Shown here: positions 27,865-37,574 of the stretch, piece after piece
How positions within the stretch are numbered: position 1 is the first letter of the stretch
Layout: each line of letters starts with the position of its first letter
DNA from: Chlorogloeopsis sp. ULAP01
GTDB lineage: Bacteria > Cyanobacteriota > Cyanobacteriia > Cyanobacteriales > Nostocaceae
Assembly (NCBI RefSeq): GCF_030381805.1
Contig: NZ_JAUDRH010000005.1
Coordinates: 124,001-188,000 of the forward strand
Length of the DNA: 64,000 bases
Direction: 5' to 3'
The notes under the pieces: generated by a model
Told to the model about the DNA's origin: nothing
What the model saw: only the letters and a program-made list of their open reading frames with translations
Databases searched by the model: none
Program-made: the position numbers and the translations under genes

Positions 27865-27897
27865 TAATAGCTAATCGCAATTAGCAATTAGCTATTA
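27865..27897. repeat. Inverted repeat TAATAGCTAAT/ATTAGCTATTA after nifT
   Basis: Perfect 11-base arms (27865-27875 and 27887-27897) with an 11-base spacer lie 20 bases past the nifT stop. It could stop or stabilise the nifVZT messenger, though its AT-rich stem and short repeats suggest a generic intergenic repeat. Confidence 0.55.
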
Positions 27898-27928
27898 ATT
27901 GTGAATAACCTCAAATCCAAAGTAGAAA

Positions 27929-28480
27929 ATGAGCAACAAGTATCTAACCTTATCGGAGTTTAACCTTGAGGGGCAATTCCTTGGTTTTGTGAGCGATTCA
28001 TCAGGAGCGTGGAAATACTTGCGAGTGGCGATCGCATCAGGAGAAGTGCGACTGAAAATTCCCAAGGAGTTGCGTTGTTCTCTCAATCAACATCTAGAAA
28101 TCGGTGAAATCATTAACGTTTTTGGTTTGAGTAAGTTAAACTCTCACACAGGCAAAATCAAATTCAAAGTCTACGGAGTAAAGCCACTTGGTATTTGCCC
28201 AAGCCAAAAAATGCCCTTGCCACCAAAAGCCAAAATTTTGGTGTGTCAAAAGTCTGGCTGTCGCAAACGAGGTGGTCAAGGTTTACTCTCAGAATTAGAA
28301 AAGACTTTATGCGAACGCGGACTTCAAGATCAAGTAGTTATAGAAACTACTGGCTGTTTAAAGCGTTGTAATAACGCACCCAACTGCATCTTGCAACTTG
28401 GGCATAAAGAATACAAAAAAGTACATCCAGAAGCGATCGCATCTCTTTTGGAGAGTCATTTATACAAATTGCAACAATAA
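27929..28480 (+). CDS. Thioredoxin-like [2Fe-2S] ferredoxin domain protein
   Basis: The 183-residue protein has an N-terminal half (1-90) that looks like a small beta domain (LTLSEFNLEGQFLGFV) and a C-terminal thioredoxin-like ferredoxin domain. The latter has cysteines in LVCQKSGCRKRGGQG, in TGCLKRCNNAPNC and in EKTLCERG, enough for a [2Fe-2S] cluster. Such domains also occur in hydrogenase and Nuo-type subunits. The position right after nifVZT on the same strand suggests an electron-transfer or cluster-delivery role linked to nitrogen fixation; that is inference. Confidence 0.8.
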   Translation: MSNKYLTLSEFNLEGQFLGFVSDSSGAWKYLRVAIASGEVRLKIPKELRCSLNQHLEIGEIINVFGLSKLNSHTGKIKFKVYGVKPLGICPSQKMPLPPKAKILVCQKSGCRKRGGQGLLSELEKTLCERGLQDQVVIETTGCLKRCNNAPNCILQLGHKEYKKVHPEAIASLLESHLYKLQQ

Positions 28481-28650
28481 TTCGCAAATAAATTTTGTAA
28501 TGAATTTTTGTAATTAATTTTATGGGTAGACGGGATTCAGGTTTTGTCTGCCTGTTTTGCTTAAATATGCGATCGCTATTGAAGAAGACAGAAGGTAATT
28601 AGATGGAGATTCAAAGCCCATCTCACTTGTTCGCTATCACCTATCCCCTG

Positions 28651-29271
28651 CTAACGCAAATGAACAAGCAGCGCAGATAACAAAGCCGCGATCGCACTTG
28701 TCATAATTACAAGTACTGCACAGGCTGCCAAAACACCCAAAACTATCACTACCCCATCTTGCTCAATAATGCCTAGACTCATGATAACTATAGTAACGGC
28801 AGGCGGCAGATTACCAAAAGGGATGGGCAGAGCAATTACAAAAGCCAGGATCAGAAATAGTAGTCCTAAGATGCGCTGTGCCAGAGGAGAACTAGCAAAT
28901 TGCCAGCGTGGACGAATCACTTTTTCGCATTTTTGCAGATAATGCAGAATTTTATTGATAACTTTCTCAAAATCTTTGCGTTTAAAGGAGCGATTTGCGA
29001 TCCATTTTGGTAGCCAAGGCTGGGAAAAACCTAACACTAACTGTGCTGATACAATCATTAAAGGTATGCCAATAATCGCAGAAACTCCAGCAACAGGTAG
29101 TGGCAGTGCTTCTGGTAACGCACAAATAAATATTAAGGGAGCAAAAGCCCGATTATTCAACTCACTGAGCAAATCTCTCAGATAAATACGCTCTCCTGTG
29201 TGTTTTTGTAAGAAATCCTGTAGTAATTTTGAAGTTTGTAATTTTGTTCGTAATGGGGATGAGGTAGGCAT
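28651..29271 (-). CDS. ExoD family membrane protein (exopolysaccharide synthesis)
   Basis: The 206-residue protein has four or so hydrophobic helices and the ExoD pattern: LRDLLSELNNRAFAPLIFIC, ALPEALPLPVAGVSAIIGIP, PRWQFASSPLAQRILGLLF and IPFGNLPPAVTIVIMSLGI. ExoD affects exopolysaccharide production and alkaline tolerance in rhizobia, but its biochemical role is unknown. It is transcribed away from the nif cluster and is not part of the EPS locus. Confidence 0.88.
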   Translation of the reverse strand: MPTSSPLRTKLQTSKLLQDFLQKHTGERIYLRDLLSELNNRAFAPLIFICALPEALPLPVAGVSAIIGIPLMIVSAQLVLGFSQPWLPKWIANRSFKRKDFEKVINKILHYLQKCEKVIRPRWQFASSPLAQRILGLLFLILAFVIALPIPFGNLPPAVTIVIMSLGIIEQDGVVIVLGVLAACAVLVIMTSAIAALLSALLVHLR

Positions 29272-29469
29272 AGTCTAGGAACGAAGTTTAGCTAGTACTT
29301 ATCATCAATACATTCATTGCTGCTTCCAACTCTACGTGCAACACTCAGTGGAGAGAAAAATAACAGCATGACAAGAACGATGTTTAAAGGATACTTTCCC
29401 TGTCAAAATGTAAGATAGCTTTCGGCTGAAGGCTTACTGCTTGCACTTCCCAGATAGCGATGTATTCCA

Positions 29470-31104
29470 ATGAACATTAAAACAGTTGCGACTACACCTT
29501 TTTTAGACCAGAAACCAGGTACTTCCGGTGTGCGAAAATTAGTTTCTGCGTTTAAGCAACCCCACTATCTCGAAAATTTCATTCAATCGACTTTTGATAG
29601 TATCGAAGATTACCAGGGGCAAACCATGATTTTGGGCGGTGATGGTCGCTACTATAATCGGCAGGCGATTCAAACCATCCTGAAAATGGCTGCTGCCAAT
29701 GGTGTTGAGCGGGTAAAAGTTGGTCGTGGAGGTATCTTATCTACGCCGGCAACTTCCTGTGTGATTCGTAAGTATAACGCTTTTGGTGGTATAATTTTGT
29801 CTGCTAGCCATAACCCTGGCGGGCCAGATGGAGATTTTGGGGTCAAATATAATACTAGTAATGGCGGCCCCGCACCGGAGAAGGTGACGGCAGCAATTTT
29901 TGAAAGAAGCAAAGTCATAGATAAGTATAAAATTTTGGAAGCCCCTGATGTAAATTTAGATACTTTAGGTGAATCTAAATTAGGGGAGATGGTGGTGGAA
30001 GTCATTGACTCTGTACAAGACTACGAAAAATTAATGGAGTCAATATTTGACTTTGGGCTAATCCGTGAAATGCTTACTAGTGGAAAGTTTCGGATGTGCA
30101 TAGATTCAATGCACGCAGTTACTGGCCCCTATGCCCATGCTTTATTTGAGCAGAGACTAGGCGCACCTGAAGGCACAGTAAAAAATGGTACACCACTAGA
30201 AGATTTTGGTAGTGGACACCCCGATCCAAATTTGGTTTACGCTCACGATTTAGTAGAGATACTTTTTGGGGAAAATCCTCCCGACTTTGGTGCTGCTTCT
30301 GATGGCGATGGCGATCGCAATATGATTTTGGGACGCAAATTTTTTGTCACACCGAGCGATAGTTTAGCAGTTCTAGCAGCTAATGCTACCTTAGTTCCAG
30401 GTTACAAAGATGGCATAGCGGGAGTGGCGCGTTCTATGCCCACTAGTCAAGCCGTTGATCGAGTTGCTGCTAGTTTGGGTATCGATTGCTACGAAACACC
30501 AACGGGGTGGAAGTTCTTTGGTAACTTGTTAGATGCGGGTAAAATCACTCTTTGTGGAGAAGAAAGCTTTGGTACTGGTTCCAACCATATCCGTGAAAAG
30601 GATGGATTGTGGGCAGTATTATTTTGGCTGAATATCCTCGCAGTCAAACAACAACCCGTCGAACAACTGATGCGGGAACATTGGCAAAAATATGGTCGCA
30701 ATTACTACTCGCGTCATGACTACGAAGCCGTAGATAGCGATCGCGCTAACCAATTGATTACCAAACTGCGTGATCAAATTCCTACTCTCAAAGGGAAAAA
30801 ATTTGGCGATCGCGAGGTAGAGTACAGCGATGATTTTAGCTATACCGATCCAGTAGATGGTAGTGTGAGTAAAAATCAGGGTATCCGGATTGGATTTACC
30901 GATGGTTCTCGCATTGTCTATCGCCTCTCTGGCACTGGTACTCAAGGCGCGACGCTGCGAATTTATTTAGAAAGCTATGAACCCGATCCAAGCAAGCACG
31001 ATCTCGATCCACAGCAAAGTCTTGCAGACTTAATAGCGATCGCAGATGAAGTTGCTCAGGTACGCGCACTCACAGGCATGGAAAAACCAACTGTGATTAC
31101 TTGA
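29470..31104 (+). CDS. pgm: Phosphoglucomutase (alpha-D-glucose phosphate-specific)
   Basis: The 544-residue enzyme interconverts glucose 1-phosphate and glucose 6-phosphate, linking glycogen and sugar-nucleotide synthesis with glycolysis. It begins KTVATTPFLDQKPGTSGVRK and carries the phosphoserine loop SASHNPGGPDGDFGVK (Ser near residue 113), the metal site ASDGDGDRNMILG, and the sugar-binding CGEESFGTGSNH. Length and motifs fit eukaryote-type Pgm found in cyanobacteria. Being 7 kb from the EPS locus it is more likely a housekeeping gene, though it would supply precursors for it. Confidence 0.95.
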   Translation: MNIKTVATTPFLDQKPGTSGVRKLVSAFKQPHYLENFIQSTFDSIEDYQGQTMILGGDGRYYNRQAIQTILKMAAANGVERVKVGRGGILSTPATSCVIRKYNAFGGIILSASHNPGGPDGDFGVKYNTSNGGPAPEKVTAAIFERSKVIDKYKILEAPDVNLDTLGESKLGEMVVEVIDSVQDYEKLMESIFDFGLIREMLTSGKFRMCIDSMHAVTGPYAHALFEQRLGAPEGTVKNGTPLEDFGSGHPDPNLVYAHDLVEILFGENPPDFGAASDGDGDRNMILGRKFFVTPSDSLAVLAANATLVPGYKDGIAGVARSMPTSQAVDRVAASLGIDCYETPTGWKFFGNLLDAGKITLCGEESFGTGSNHIREKDGLWAVLFWLNILAVKQQPVEQLMREHWQKYGRNYYSRHDYEAVDSDRANQLITKLRDQIPTLKGKKFGDREVEYSDDFSYTDPVDGSVSKNQGIRIGFTDGSRIVYRLSGTGTQGATLRIYLESYEPDPSKHDLDPQQSLADLIAIADEVAQVRALTGMEKPTVIT

Positions 31105-31146
31105 AGCTTAATCGACTTCTAGTGTCACGTTAATATTTATACCAGG

Positions 31147-31175
31147 GTGCGTTATGGACATTAGTCCTAACGCAC
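31147..31175. repeat. Inverted repeat GTGCGTTA/TAACGCAC between convergent genes
   Basis: Eight-base arms (31147-31154 and 31168-31175) with a 13-base loop lie 43 bases past pgm and before the end of the convergent doxX-like gene. GTGCGTTA palindromes are a common dispersed repeat in cyanobacteria; it may also act as a two-way terminator. Confidence 0.55.
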
Positions 31176-31247
31176 TGAAAATCTTATACCGTGGTTACGC
31201 TTCGCTAACACACGCTACAAAATACAAAACTGGCTACTGTAGGCTTT

Positions 31248-31697
31248 TCATACTTTTTCTGCAACTTTCGATGCTCCAGCTTGTGCTTGTGGATTGCGAG
31301 TATACCAGTATGCCCAGGCAATCAATACTGCTTGGAAGGGTAGCCTTACTAAATAAAGCAACTGACTGTGGGGAATTCCCTCCACTTTAATATTGTGCAA
31401 AGTCATGTAAATATTGGCAGGAAACACCCCGATAAACAAAGCGATTAATCCCCATGCTGCTGCCACACTCACAAATGGAATCATTAAACCAATACCACCT
31501 AAAATCTCAAAAACACCACTGATGTAGACAGACACAAAGGGTGGAAACGGCGGCGGTACAATACGGGCGTATTGCTCTGGTCTAATAAAATGAGTGATAC
31601 CGACGATGATGATAGAAACGGCAAGAACACCACGGAGGATTTCTTTGCGGTGATGATCTAATTGAGGCACAAAAGACATAGCAAACATAAGCAACAC
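31248..31697 (-). CDS. DoxX family membrane protein
   Basis: The 149-residue protein has four predicted membrane helices. GITHFIRPEQYARIVPPPFP and SGVFEILGGIGLMIP match the DoxX/DoxD-like pattern, and NIYMTLHNIKVEG follows the third helix. Family members are linked to quinone or thiosulfate metabolism and redox balance, but function here is unknown. The first ATG (31697) is used; a second Met at codon 7 is an equally possible start. Confidence 0.8.
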   Translation of the reverse strand: MLLMFAMSFVPQLDHHRKEILRGVLAVSIIIVGITHFIRPEQYARIVPPPFPPFVSVYISGVFEILGGIGLMIPFVSVAAAWGLIALFIGVFPANIYMTLHNIKVEGIPHSQLLYLVRLPFQAVLIAWAYWYTRNPQAQAGASKVAEKV

Positions 31698-31764
31698 TAG
31701 ATAAATAGTAGATATTGCTGTGCTAGCCTACTTCTATCCAAAGTTAGTCCACCGGAAAGGTAAT

Positions 31765-33222
31765 TTATCTTTTTAATTTGCCTAACACTTCCACTGCTTT
31801 AGCAAATTGGGGATCTGCTAGGGTGCCGATTTTATCTCGTTCTTGAAGCCATAAATTTTGTCGCTGTTTATCGTTCAAATCCACAGCTATATCGGGAAGA
31901 ATTCCTTGCTTGTTAATATCTCTACCACTGGGAGTATGATATTTCGCAATTGTCACTGTCAATCCTGAACCATCGTCTAGGGAACGTACTGATTGCACTA
32001 AACCTTTACCGAATGTTTTACTGCCAACCAAAACAGCACGTTTATTGTCTTGTAAAGCACCAGAAACAATTTCACTGGCACTGGCACTACCTTGATCCAC
32101 CAATATAACCAGGGGTTTATTTGTCAAAGCGCGTCCGTTTGCCACTTCTCGTTCGACTTCACCTTGCCTGTCAATCATGGAGACGATCGCACCTTGATTA
32201 AGCCACATTCTAGCAATTTCCACGCTAGAGGAGAATAATCCACCAGGATTATTTCGTAAATCCAGAATATAGCCAGTTACTTGTTTACTTTCTAAGTTTT
32301 TAATTGCGTCTCGCACTTCTTTAGTAGCATTTGCACTAAACTGTTTGAGACGAATATAGCCAATACTCCCTACCGGAGATTGCTTTTGGGAAAACTCTAC
32401 AGGATGAATTTCAATACGCGCCCGTGTAATTGTAAATTTTTTTTGTTGCCCATTGCGCAAGATTGTCAGGTTAACCTTAGTTCCTGGTTCACCTCGAATT
32501 AAGGATACAGCTTGATCGGTATCCATTCCCCGTGTGCTTTTACCGTTAATGTTGAGGATAATATCTTTTGCTAAAATCCCAACTTTAAAAGCAGGTGTAT
32601 CCTCAATAGGAGCAATCACAATTAGTTGTTTGGTTTTATCATCCAAACCAATCTGAATACCGATACCTGTCAATTCACCAGAAGTTTCCGTTTGCAAATT
32701 CTTGAACTCCTGTGGATCCATAAATCGGGTGTATGGATCATTTAGCTTTTTGAGCATTTCTCGGATGGACTTATAAGCTTCCTGTTTGCTGTTGTAAGAT
32801 TTGCTTAAGTACTCACGACGAACAGCTTGCCAATTTAGTCGATTAAAACTACTGTCTATGTACTGACGGTAAATAATTTGCCAAACTTCATCTATTAATT
32901 CTTTAGGCGATCGCTTTAATAACCTGGAATTGGAGACGTTTTGTGTAAGTTGAAGTTGTTGAAGAGAAATTGGCTGTGCTAGTTGCGCTGATTGTGCTGA
33001 GGCAAGTGTTTGAGAATTTTTAGTAAAAATATTGTACGTATTGCCTTGGCAATCTATTTTTGCCTCAGAACTAGTCTTGGTTCCATCAATGTGAACTGTT
33101 AGCCCCTGAGCAATACTATCTGGGGTTGCTCGTGAAGCGATCGCCATTTCAATTTGTAGCAATGGTAACGTAAAAGTACCTATCAGGCCAACAATTGCAT
33201 GAAAGCGGGATGAAAGAGTCAT
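31765..33222 (-). CDS. S41 family C-terminal processing protease (Ctp)
   Basis: The 485-residue protease has an N-terminal hydrophobic segment (about residues 8-28) consistent with export to the periplasm or thylakoid lumen. A PDZ domain covers about 160-245 (GELTGIGIQIGLDDKTKQ, AFKVGILAKDIILNINGKST). The catalytic domain shows GYILDLRNNPGGLFSSSVEI, the serine in DQGSASASEIVSGAL, and the lysine in GSKTFGKGLVQSV, giving a complete Ser-Lys dyad. CtpA-type enzymes trim the D1 protein of photosystem II; cyanobacteria have several paralogues (A, B, C), and this sequence does not let me choose securely. Confidence 0.92.
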   Translation of the reverse strand: MTLSSRFHAIVGLIGTFTLPLLQIEMAIASRATPDSIAQGLTVHIDGTKTSSEAKIDCQGNTYNIFTKNSQTLASAQSAQLAQPISLQQLQLTQNVSNSRLLKRSPKELIDEVWQIIYRQYIDSSFNRLNWQAVRREYLSKSYNSKQEAYKSIREMLKKLNDPYTRFMDPQEFKNLQTETSGELTGIGIQIGLDDKTKQLIVIAPIEDTPAFKVGILAKDIILNINGKSTRGMDTDQAVSLIRGEPGTKVNLTILRNGQQKKFTITRARIEIHPVEFSQKQSPVGSIGYIRLKQFSANATKEVRDAIKNLESKQVTGYILDLRNNPGGLFSSSVEIARMWLNQGAIVSMIDRQGEVEREVANGRALTNKPLVILVDQGSASASEIVSGALQDNKRAVLVGSKTFGKGLVQSVRSLDDGSGLTVTIAKYHTPSGRDINKQGILPDIAVDLNDKQRQNLWLQERDKIGTLADPQFAKAVEVLGKLKR

Positions 33223-33568
33223 AAATACAACAGCTTTACCAAGGTTGTCAAAAAGTATCTGTATCCATCTAGCTAATTTAGGAAGATGGGTAACAGTTAC
33301 TTTTTTTCTTTTCTAGATATTGTAGGAATTTTTTTCATATCTGCAACTAAGCGATCGCGTAGCGTACACATCTCTACCTCAATAGCCCGTGAAGACAAAA
33401 TTCTTTTGCTGCGCAATCCGCCTAAATACATCCATCACAAGTGGTGATAAAGTCTTGTGGGATTTTACATCCAGATTATATATAATATGCAATCACCCAT
33501 GATGTTGAACTTTTTTTAGTGTCTGTACGCTCTGGATGGTTTGTATATTTGTGGTTGAATACAAGTAT
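33223..33568. other. Intergenic region upstream of the Ctp gene
   Basis: About 346 bases without a reading frame lie between two minus-strand genes. A HIP1-type site occurs near 33351. I see no clear hairpin with a T-tract. It should contain the promoter of the protease gene. Confidence 0.4.
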
Positions 33569-34153
33569 TTATTTTTTAATTTGATAACGGATGAGATTTC
33601 TAACTTCTTCTATAGGTAAGTTCAATACTTGAGCAATCCTTACCTCTAATAGGTTTATCTCAGTCAATGGAAGCATAAACTCTAAATTGGTTAAAGGATC
33701 ATTAGCAGTTTTAACTACTACAGAACTAAATCCTTGTTCTTGATTAACTTCAGCTTTAATGACTTTTAAATTAACTGGAATTTCTATTTTTAATTGACTT
33801 GGAGATTTAAGTTTTTTGATTTGAGGATCAAAACCCAATTTTTGAGCGATCGCTAATTCATAAGAATTATAATTAGAGTTAAGAAATTCAAACTCTAATT
33901 TTTTAATTATCGAATTTCCTGTTTTAATTTCAACTTGAGTAACTTTCTCTTCTTTTTCAATTTCGATAGCAACAATTTTAAAATTTAATTTTAGATGTGC
34001 CTGCGGCAGTTGATCTGCTTGTAACTTGTTGAAAGTTCTGTAAGGAAGACTCAACAATTGTTTTGTTACTAAATCACTAGTCACCCAAAAAACAATTCCT
34101 ACTAAAAGTAGAGGTAATAAAAATAATAAAAATGGCAAGCGTTGGTAAGACAT
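33569..34153 (-). CDS. Membrane-anchored protein of unknown function with an internal duplication
   Basis: The 194-residue protein has one N-terminal hydrophobic helix (about residues 6-25), then an extracytoplasmic part. Residues about 60-115 and 131-188 are repeats of each other: compare KTGNSIIKKLEFEF with KTANDPLTNLEFML, and YELAIAQKLGFD with LEVRIAQVLNLP. The repeat unit is about 57 residues. I do not recognise a named family. It is divergent from rppA, sharing a 220-base intergenic region, but nothing shows joint regulation. Confidence 0.7.
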   Translation of the reverse strand: MSYQRLPFLLFLLPLLLVGIVFWVTSDLVTKQLLSLPYRTFNKLQADQLPQAHLKLNFKIVAIEIEKEEKVTQVEIKTGNSIIKKLEFEFLNSNYNSYELAIAQKLGFDPQIKKLKSPSQLKIEIPVNLKVIKAEVNQEQGFSSVVVKTANDPLTNLEFMLPLTEINLLEVRIAQVLNLPIEEVRNLIRYQIKK

Positions 34154-34373
34154 AATCTGTAACCTTTAAATAATTTAACAATAATCATTCGACTTTTACG
34201 TACAAATTTAATAGTCTTTAAAACTGTCTAGGGATAGAGTATCTCCGCCACATTAATCCATCTAAAATATAAAACAAAGTCTTTCTTGTGGAAGACATTA
34301 ATGATATTTTGACTTTTATACTATGAAATAAAAGACTATCACTTTTACTGCAAAGGCTTACCTCTAATGTTTT

Positions 34374-35051
34374 ATGCGAATATTACTGGTAGAAGATGAC
34401 TTGGAACAGTTGGAGCCATTACAGGGTATCCTATCTGAAGCTGGATATATTGTAGATGCAGCAGAAGATGGAGAAATTGCTCAATGGCTAATTTCTCAAA
34501 AAGAATATGACCTGTTAATTTTAGACTGGATGTTACCAACAATTAGCGGGTTGAGTCTTTGCCGTCAATATCGTCTCTCTGGTAAAACTGCACCAGTGTT
34601 GATGCTAACTGCTAAAGACACTACGCCGGATAAAGTCATGGGTTTAGATGCGGGAGCAGATGACTATGTGGTTAAACCCGCCGACTTGATCGAACTACTG
34701 GCGAGGGTGCGTGCTCTAGGGCGTAGATCTCCAAATTGGCAAGGAGATACTCTTTGCATATCAGATCTACAGCTACGGCTGGCTAACTTGAGTGTAGAAC
34801 GTGGTCAAAAAAAAATAGAATTATCTCCTCGTGAAGCGCAACTGCTAGAATATTTAATGCGTCACCCCAATCAAGTTTTAACTCGCAACCAAATGGAAGA
34901 AGCTTTGTGGGAATGGGGTATGGAGCCAGAAAGTAATGCCCTAACTGTGTTAGTACGCAAGTTGCGGCACCGCTTGCAGTTAGTAGGTGCAGAAGATTGG
35001 ATCAAAACAGTATATGGTATGGGTTATCGCTTCCGTCCACCTGAATATTGA
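34374..35051 (+). CDS. rppA: OmpR-family response regulator RppA
   Basis: The 225-residue regulator has a complete receiver: acidic pair Glu7/Asp8-Asp9, phospho-acceptor Asp51 in LLILDWMLP, and Lys101 in DDYVVKPADL. A winged-helix DNA-binding domain follows (LSPREAQLLEYLMRHPNQVL, ALTVLVRKLRHRL, TVYGMGYRFRPP). Together with the kinase at 35148 it matches the cyanobacterial RppA/RppB (NrsR/NrsS-like) pair that responds to redox or nickel signals. The family link is from sequence pattern and gene order. Confidence 0.85.
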   Translation: MRILLVEDDLEQLEPLQGILSEAGYIVDAAEDGEIAQWLISQKEYDLLILDWMLPTISGLSLCRQYRLSGKTAPVLMLTAKDTTPDKVMGLDAGADDYVVKPADLIELLARVRALGRRSPNWQGDTLCISDLQLRLANLSVERGQKKIELSPREAQLLEYLMRHPNQVLTRNQMEEALWEWGMEPESNALTVLVRKLRHRLQLVGAEDWIKTVYGMGYRFRPPEY

Positions 35052-35094
35052 GAGTGGGAGAATAGGGGCGGGGGAGAGTACCAAACCACCAACC

Positions 35095-35114
35095 ATTAAC
35101 TATTAACTATTAAC
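35095..35114. repeat. Heptamer tandem repeat ATTAACT
   Basis: ATTAACT occurs at 35095-35101 and 35102-35108, with a third, partial copy ending near 35114. It is the reverse-complement style of the AGTTAGT heptamer at 23734 and belongs to the same class of short tandem repeats. It fills the rppA-rppB gap together with a G-rich block at 35053-35078. Confidence 0.65.
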
Positions 35115-35147
35115 CAAGAACTAATAACTAATGACTCTTAACTAAAT

Positions 35148-36437
35148 ATGTTTAATCGTAGCCGTCGTAATCTTGCAAGTTGGTTCACTCTCGCAATGGG
35201 GAGTATCCTAATTATATTTGCGGCGGTAGTTTATTATCTAGAAGTTATAGATCAGTTGGAGGAACTGGATCGATTACTCTACAAAAAAACCATCGTTATG
35301 GCAGCAAATGTAAAGTCAGAACTGTACAAAGGTGAGCAACAGGTAGACTTAGAACATGTACCATTGTTGGGAAGTAGAGTACAACCATTGCCAGATAGCC
35401 AGCTGGTGTATGCACGTTGGTACGATGATAAAAAGCAACTGGTGCAATTTTTCGGTGTGGCTCCTCATGATCGCCTATTAGTGCCAGGTGGGTTTGATAC
35501 TATCAAGACTGATAACAAGCAAATATGGCTGCGTCAAGTAACATTACCTGTTTACCAAGATAATTTATTAATTGGTTATTTACAGGTGGCGATGCCAATG
35601 ACTTCCACAGAAAATGCTTTGGCAAGCTTCCGTTTGGTACTGGCAATTTCTGTACCTATCACTTTAGGTGTGATTGCACTGACTGGTTGGTGGTTAGGAG
35701 GTATGGCAATGCAACCAATTTACCGTAGCTACGAGCATTTACAACGGTTTACGGCTGACGCTTCTCATGAATTGCGATCGCCTCTATCAGCTATTATCAG
35801 CAATGCCCAGTATGGTTTACTGTCTAAATCTAGCGATCCCCAGACACAGCGTCAGCGTTTTCAAAAGATTTTTGATACTGGTAAGTCGATGAGTAGTTTG
35901 GTAAATAATCTGCTGTTTCTTGCCCGTTATCAAGGCAGATTACCCAATGAATCTTTGCAAGAAGTCGATTTAACTAGCTTACTGAAGCTAATAATTGATG
36001 AATATGGCACACAACCAGAAGCACAACATATCAGTTTAATTTCTAAGTTACCTATCAGTAGTGTAGATGTACTTGGTGATAAATTATTACTACACCAAGC
36101 TGTAGTTAATTTACTAAGTAATGCTTGCAAATATACACCTTGTGGTGGTCAAGTTCAATTACAGCTACATACCCAATCACGCTGGGCTGTAATTCAAGTT
36201 ACAGATAATGGTATTGGTATTCCTAAAGCTGATCTGCCATACATTTTTGAGCGGTTTTACCGAGTGGATAAAAAGCGTTCTCGCAAAACAGGAGGATTTG
36301 GTTTAGGGTTAGCGATTACTCAACAAATTATCCAATCTCACAGTGGTGAAATTAGCGTCAAAAGTTCAGTTGGAAAAGGTTCAACGTTTCAACTTATTCT
36401 GCCTTTGGCTTCAAAAGGATTAAGCATTAAATGCTAG
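35148..36437 (+). CDS. rppB: Sensor histidine kinase RppB
   Basis: The 429-residue kinase has two membrane helices (about 13-31 and 162-184) flanking a periplasmic sensor of about 130 residues, no obvious HAMP domain, then HisKA with FTADASHELRSPLSAI (His207) and an HATPase domain with NLLSNACKYTP (N box), DNGIGIPKADLPYIFERFY (G1/F boxes) and GGFGLGLAITQQI (G2). It lies 96 bases after rppA on the same strand, so the two form a two-component system. Confidence 0.85.
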   Translation: MFNRSRRNLASWFTLAMGSILIIFAAVVYYLEVIDQLEELDRLLYKKTIVMAANVKSELYKGEQQVDLEHVPLLGSRVQPLPDSQLVYARWYDDKKQLVQFFGVAPHDRLLVPGGFDTIKTDNKQIWLRQVTLPVYQDNLLIGYLQVAMPMTSTENALASFRLVLAISVPITLGVIALTGWWLGGMAMQPIYRSYEHLQRFTADASHELRSPLSAIISNAQYGLLSKSSDPQTQRQRFQKIFDTGKSMSSLVNNLLFLARYQGRLPNESLQEVDLTSLLKLIIDEYGTQPEAQHISLISKLPISSVDVLGDKLLLHQAVVNLLSNACKYTPCGGQVQLQLHTQSRWAVIQVTDNGIGIPKADLPYIFERFYRVDKKRSRKTGGFGLGLAITQQIIQSHSGEISVKSSVGKGSTFQLILPLASKGLSIKC

Positions 36438-36542
36438 TAGCCCTGATTTCTCTTGAGTCATTTTGTAATCATATTTAGAAAGTAGACTAGAAAAGCTGAA
36501 TATTAAACGTCACACAAACTAAAATTCCAAAAAATAGACAAA

Positions 36543-37574
36543 ATGAAACTTGGACAATGGCTGGGATTTCTAGCACTGGTGATTTCGCTTTACATCCTTT
36601 GGCAAATTCGGCAGCTATTGTTGCTATTATTCACTGCTGTAGTTTTAGCAGTAGCGATTAATCAACTGGTACGGCGATTTCAGCAGTCTGGTATCAAGCG
36701 GATTTGGGCTGTGTGGCTAAGTTTGGGTATTGTCATAACGCTACTAGTTGGCGTTTTCTTTTTGATTGTGCCACCATTTATCGAGCAGCTTAGGCAGTTA
36801 GCAACGCTCTTACCAACTGGAATCAATCAAATACAGAGGGCTATTAATTGGTTAGAGCAGCGCTTTTTAGAGACTTATTTACCAGAGATTCCTGATTTTA
36901 ATCGACTGATTGAACAACTTCAGCCTTTGGCTACTAATTTTCTGCAACAGGCGATCGCTATTTTTTCTACCTCTGTCACTGCAATCTTAGAATTTCTCTT
37001 GGTTATTGTTTTAACTTTAATGCTACTTGTTAATCCCCAACCTTACTGTAGAGTTTTTGTGCGCTTCTTTCCCGCCTTTTATCGTCCTAGAGTCGAAGAA
37101 ATTCTTTCTCGTTGTGCGCAAGGTTTAGGTAATTGGACAATTGGTGCTTTGATTGAAATGGTATTTATTGGGGTTCTTAGCGGAGTGGGGTTGTGGATTC
37201 TAGGAGTACCACTGGTGCTAGCTCATGCAGTTTTAGCAGGTTTACTTAATTTTATTCCTAATATAGGCCCAACTTTAAGTGTAGTGCTGCCAATGGCAAT
37301 AGCTTTTGTTGATACCCCATGGAAAGCCGGAGCAGTTTTAATTTTATATATCATCATTCAAAATATTGAAAGCTACTGGCTCACTCCAACAGTCATGGCA
37401 AAACAGGTAGCATTATTACCTGCTGTCACTTTAACAGCACAAATAGTTTTCGTCACTCTGTTTGGAGCTTTGGGATTATTGATGGCAATACCATTAGCAG
37501 TGGTTGCTAAAACCTGGATAGAAGAAGTTTTATTTAAGGATATTTTAGATCAATGGCGGCAAGCTCCTTCCTGA
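36543..37574 (+). CDS. AI-2E family transporter (PerM/TqsA type)
   Basis: The 343-residue protein has about eight membrane helices in two blocks, with an amphipathic central region (about 85-140) and the family segments RCAQGLGNWTIGALIEMVFIG, LVLAHAVLAGLLNFIPNIGP and YWLTPTVMAKQVALLPAV. Family members are exporters for varied small molecules or act as Na+/H+ antiporters; despite the name, autoinducer-2 transport is shown for few. Single gene with its own upstream gap. Confidence 0.88.
   Translation: MKLGQWLGFLALVISLYILWQIRQLLLLLFTAVVLAVAINQLVRRFQQSGIKRIWAVWLSLGIVITLLVGVFFLIVPPFIEQLRQLATLLPTGINQIQRAINWLEQRFLETYLPEIPDFNRLIEQLQPLATNFLQQAIAIFSTSVTAILEFLLVIVLTLMLLVNPQPYCRVFVRFFPAFYRPRVEEILSRCAQGLGNWTIGALIEMVFIGVLSGVGLWILGVPLVLAHAVLAGLLNFIPNIGPTLSVVLPMAIAFVDTPWKAGAVLILYIIIQNIESYWLTPTVMAKQVALLPAVTLTAQIVFVTLFGALGLLMAIPLAVVAKTWIEEVLFKDILDQWRQAPS

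Noticed and set aside
35095..35114. Possible CRISPR-like repeat
   Set aside because: The units are heptamers in direct tandem without spacers, typical of short tandem repeats.
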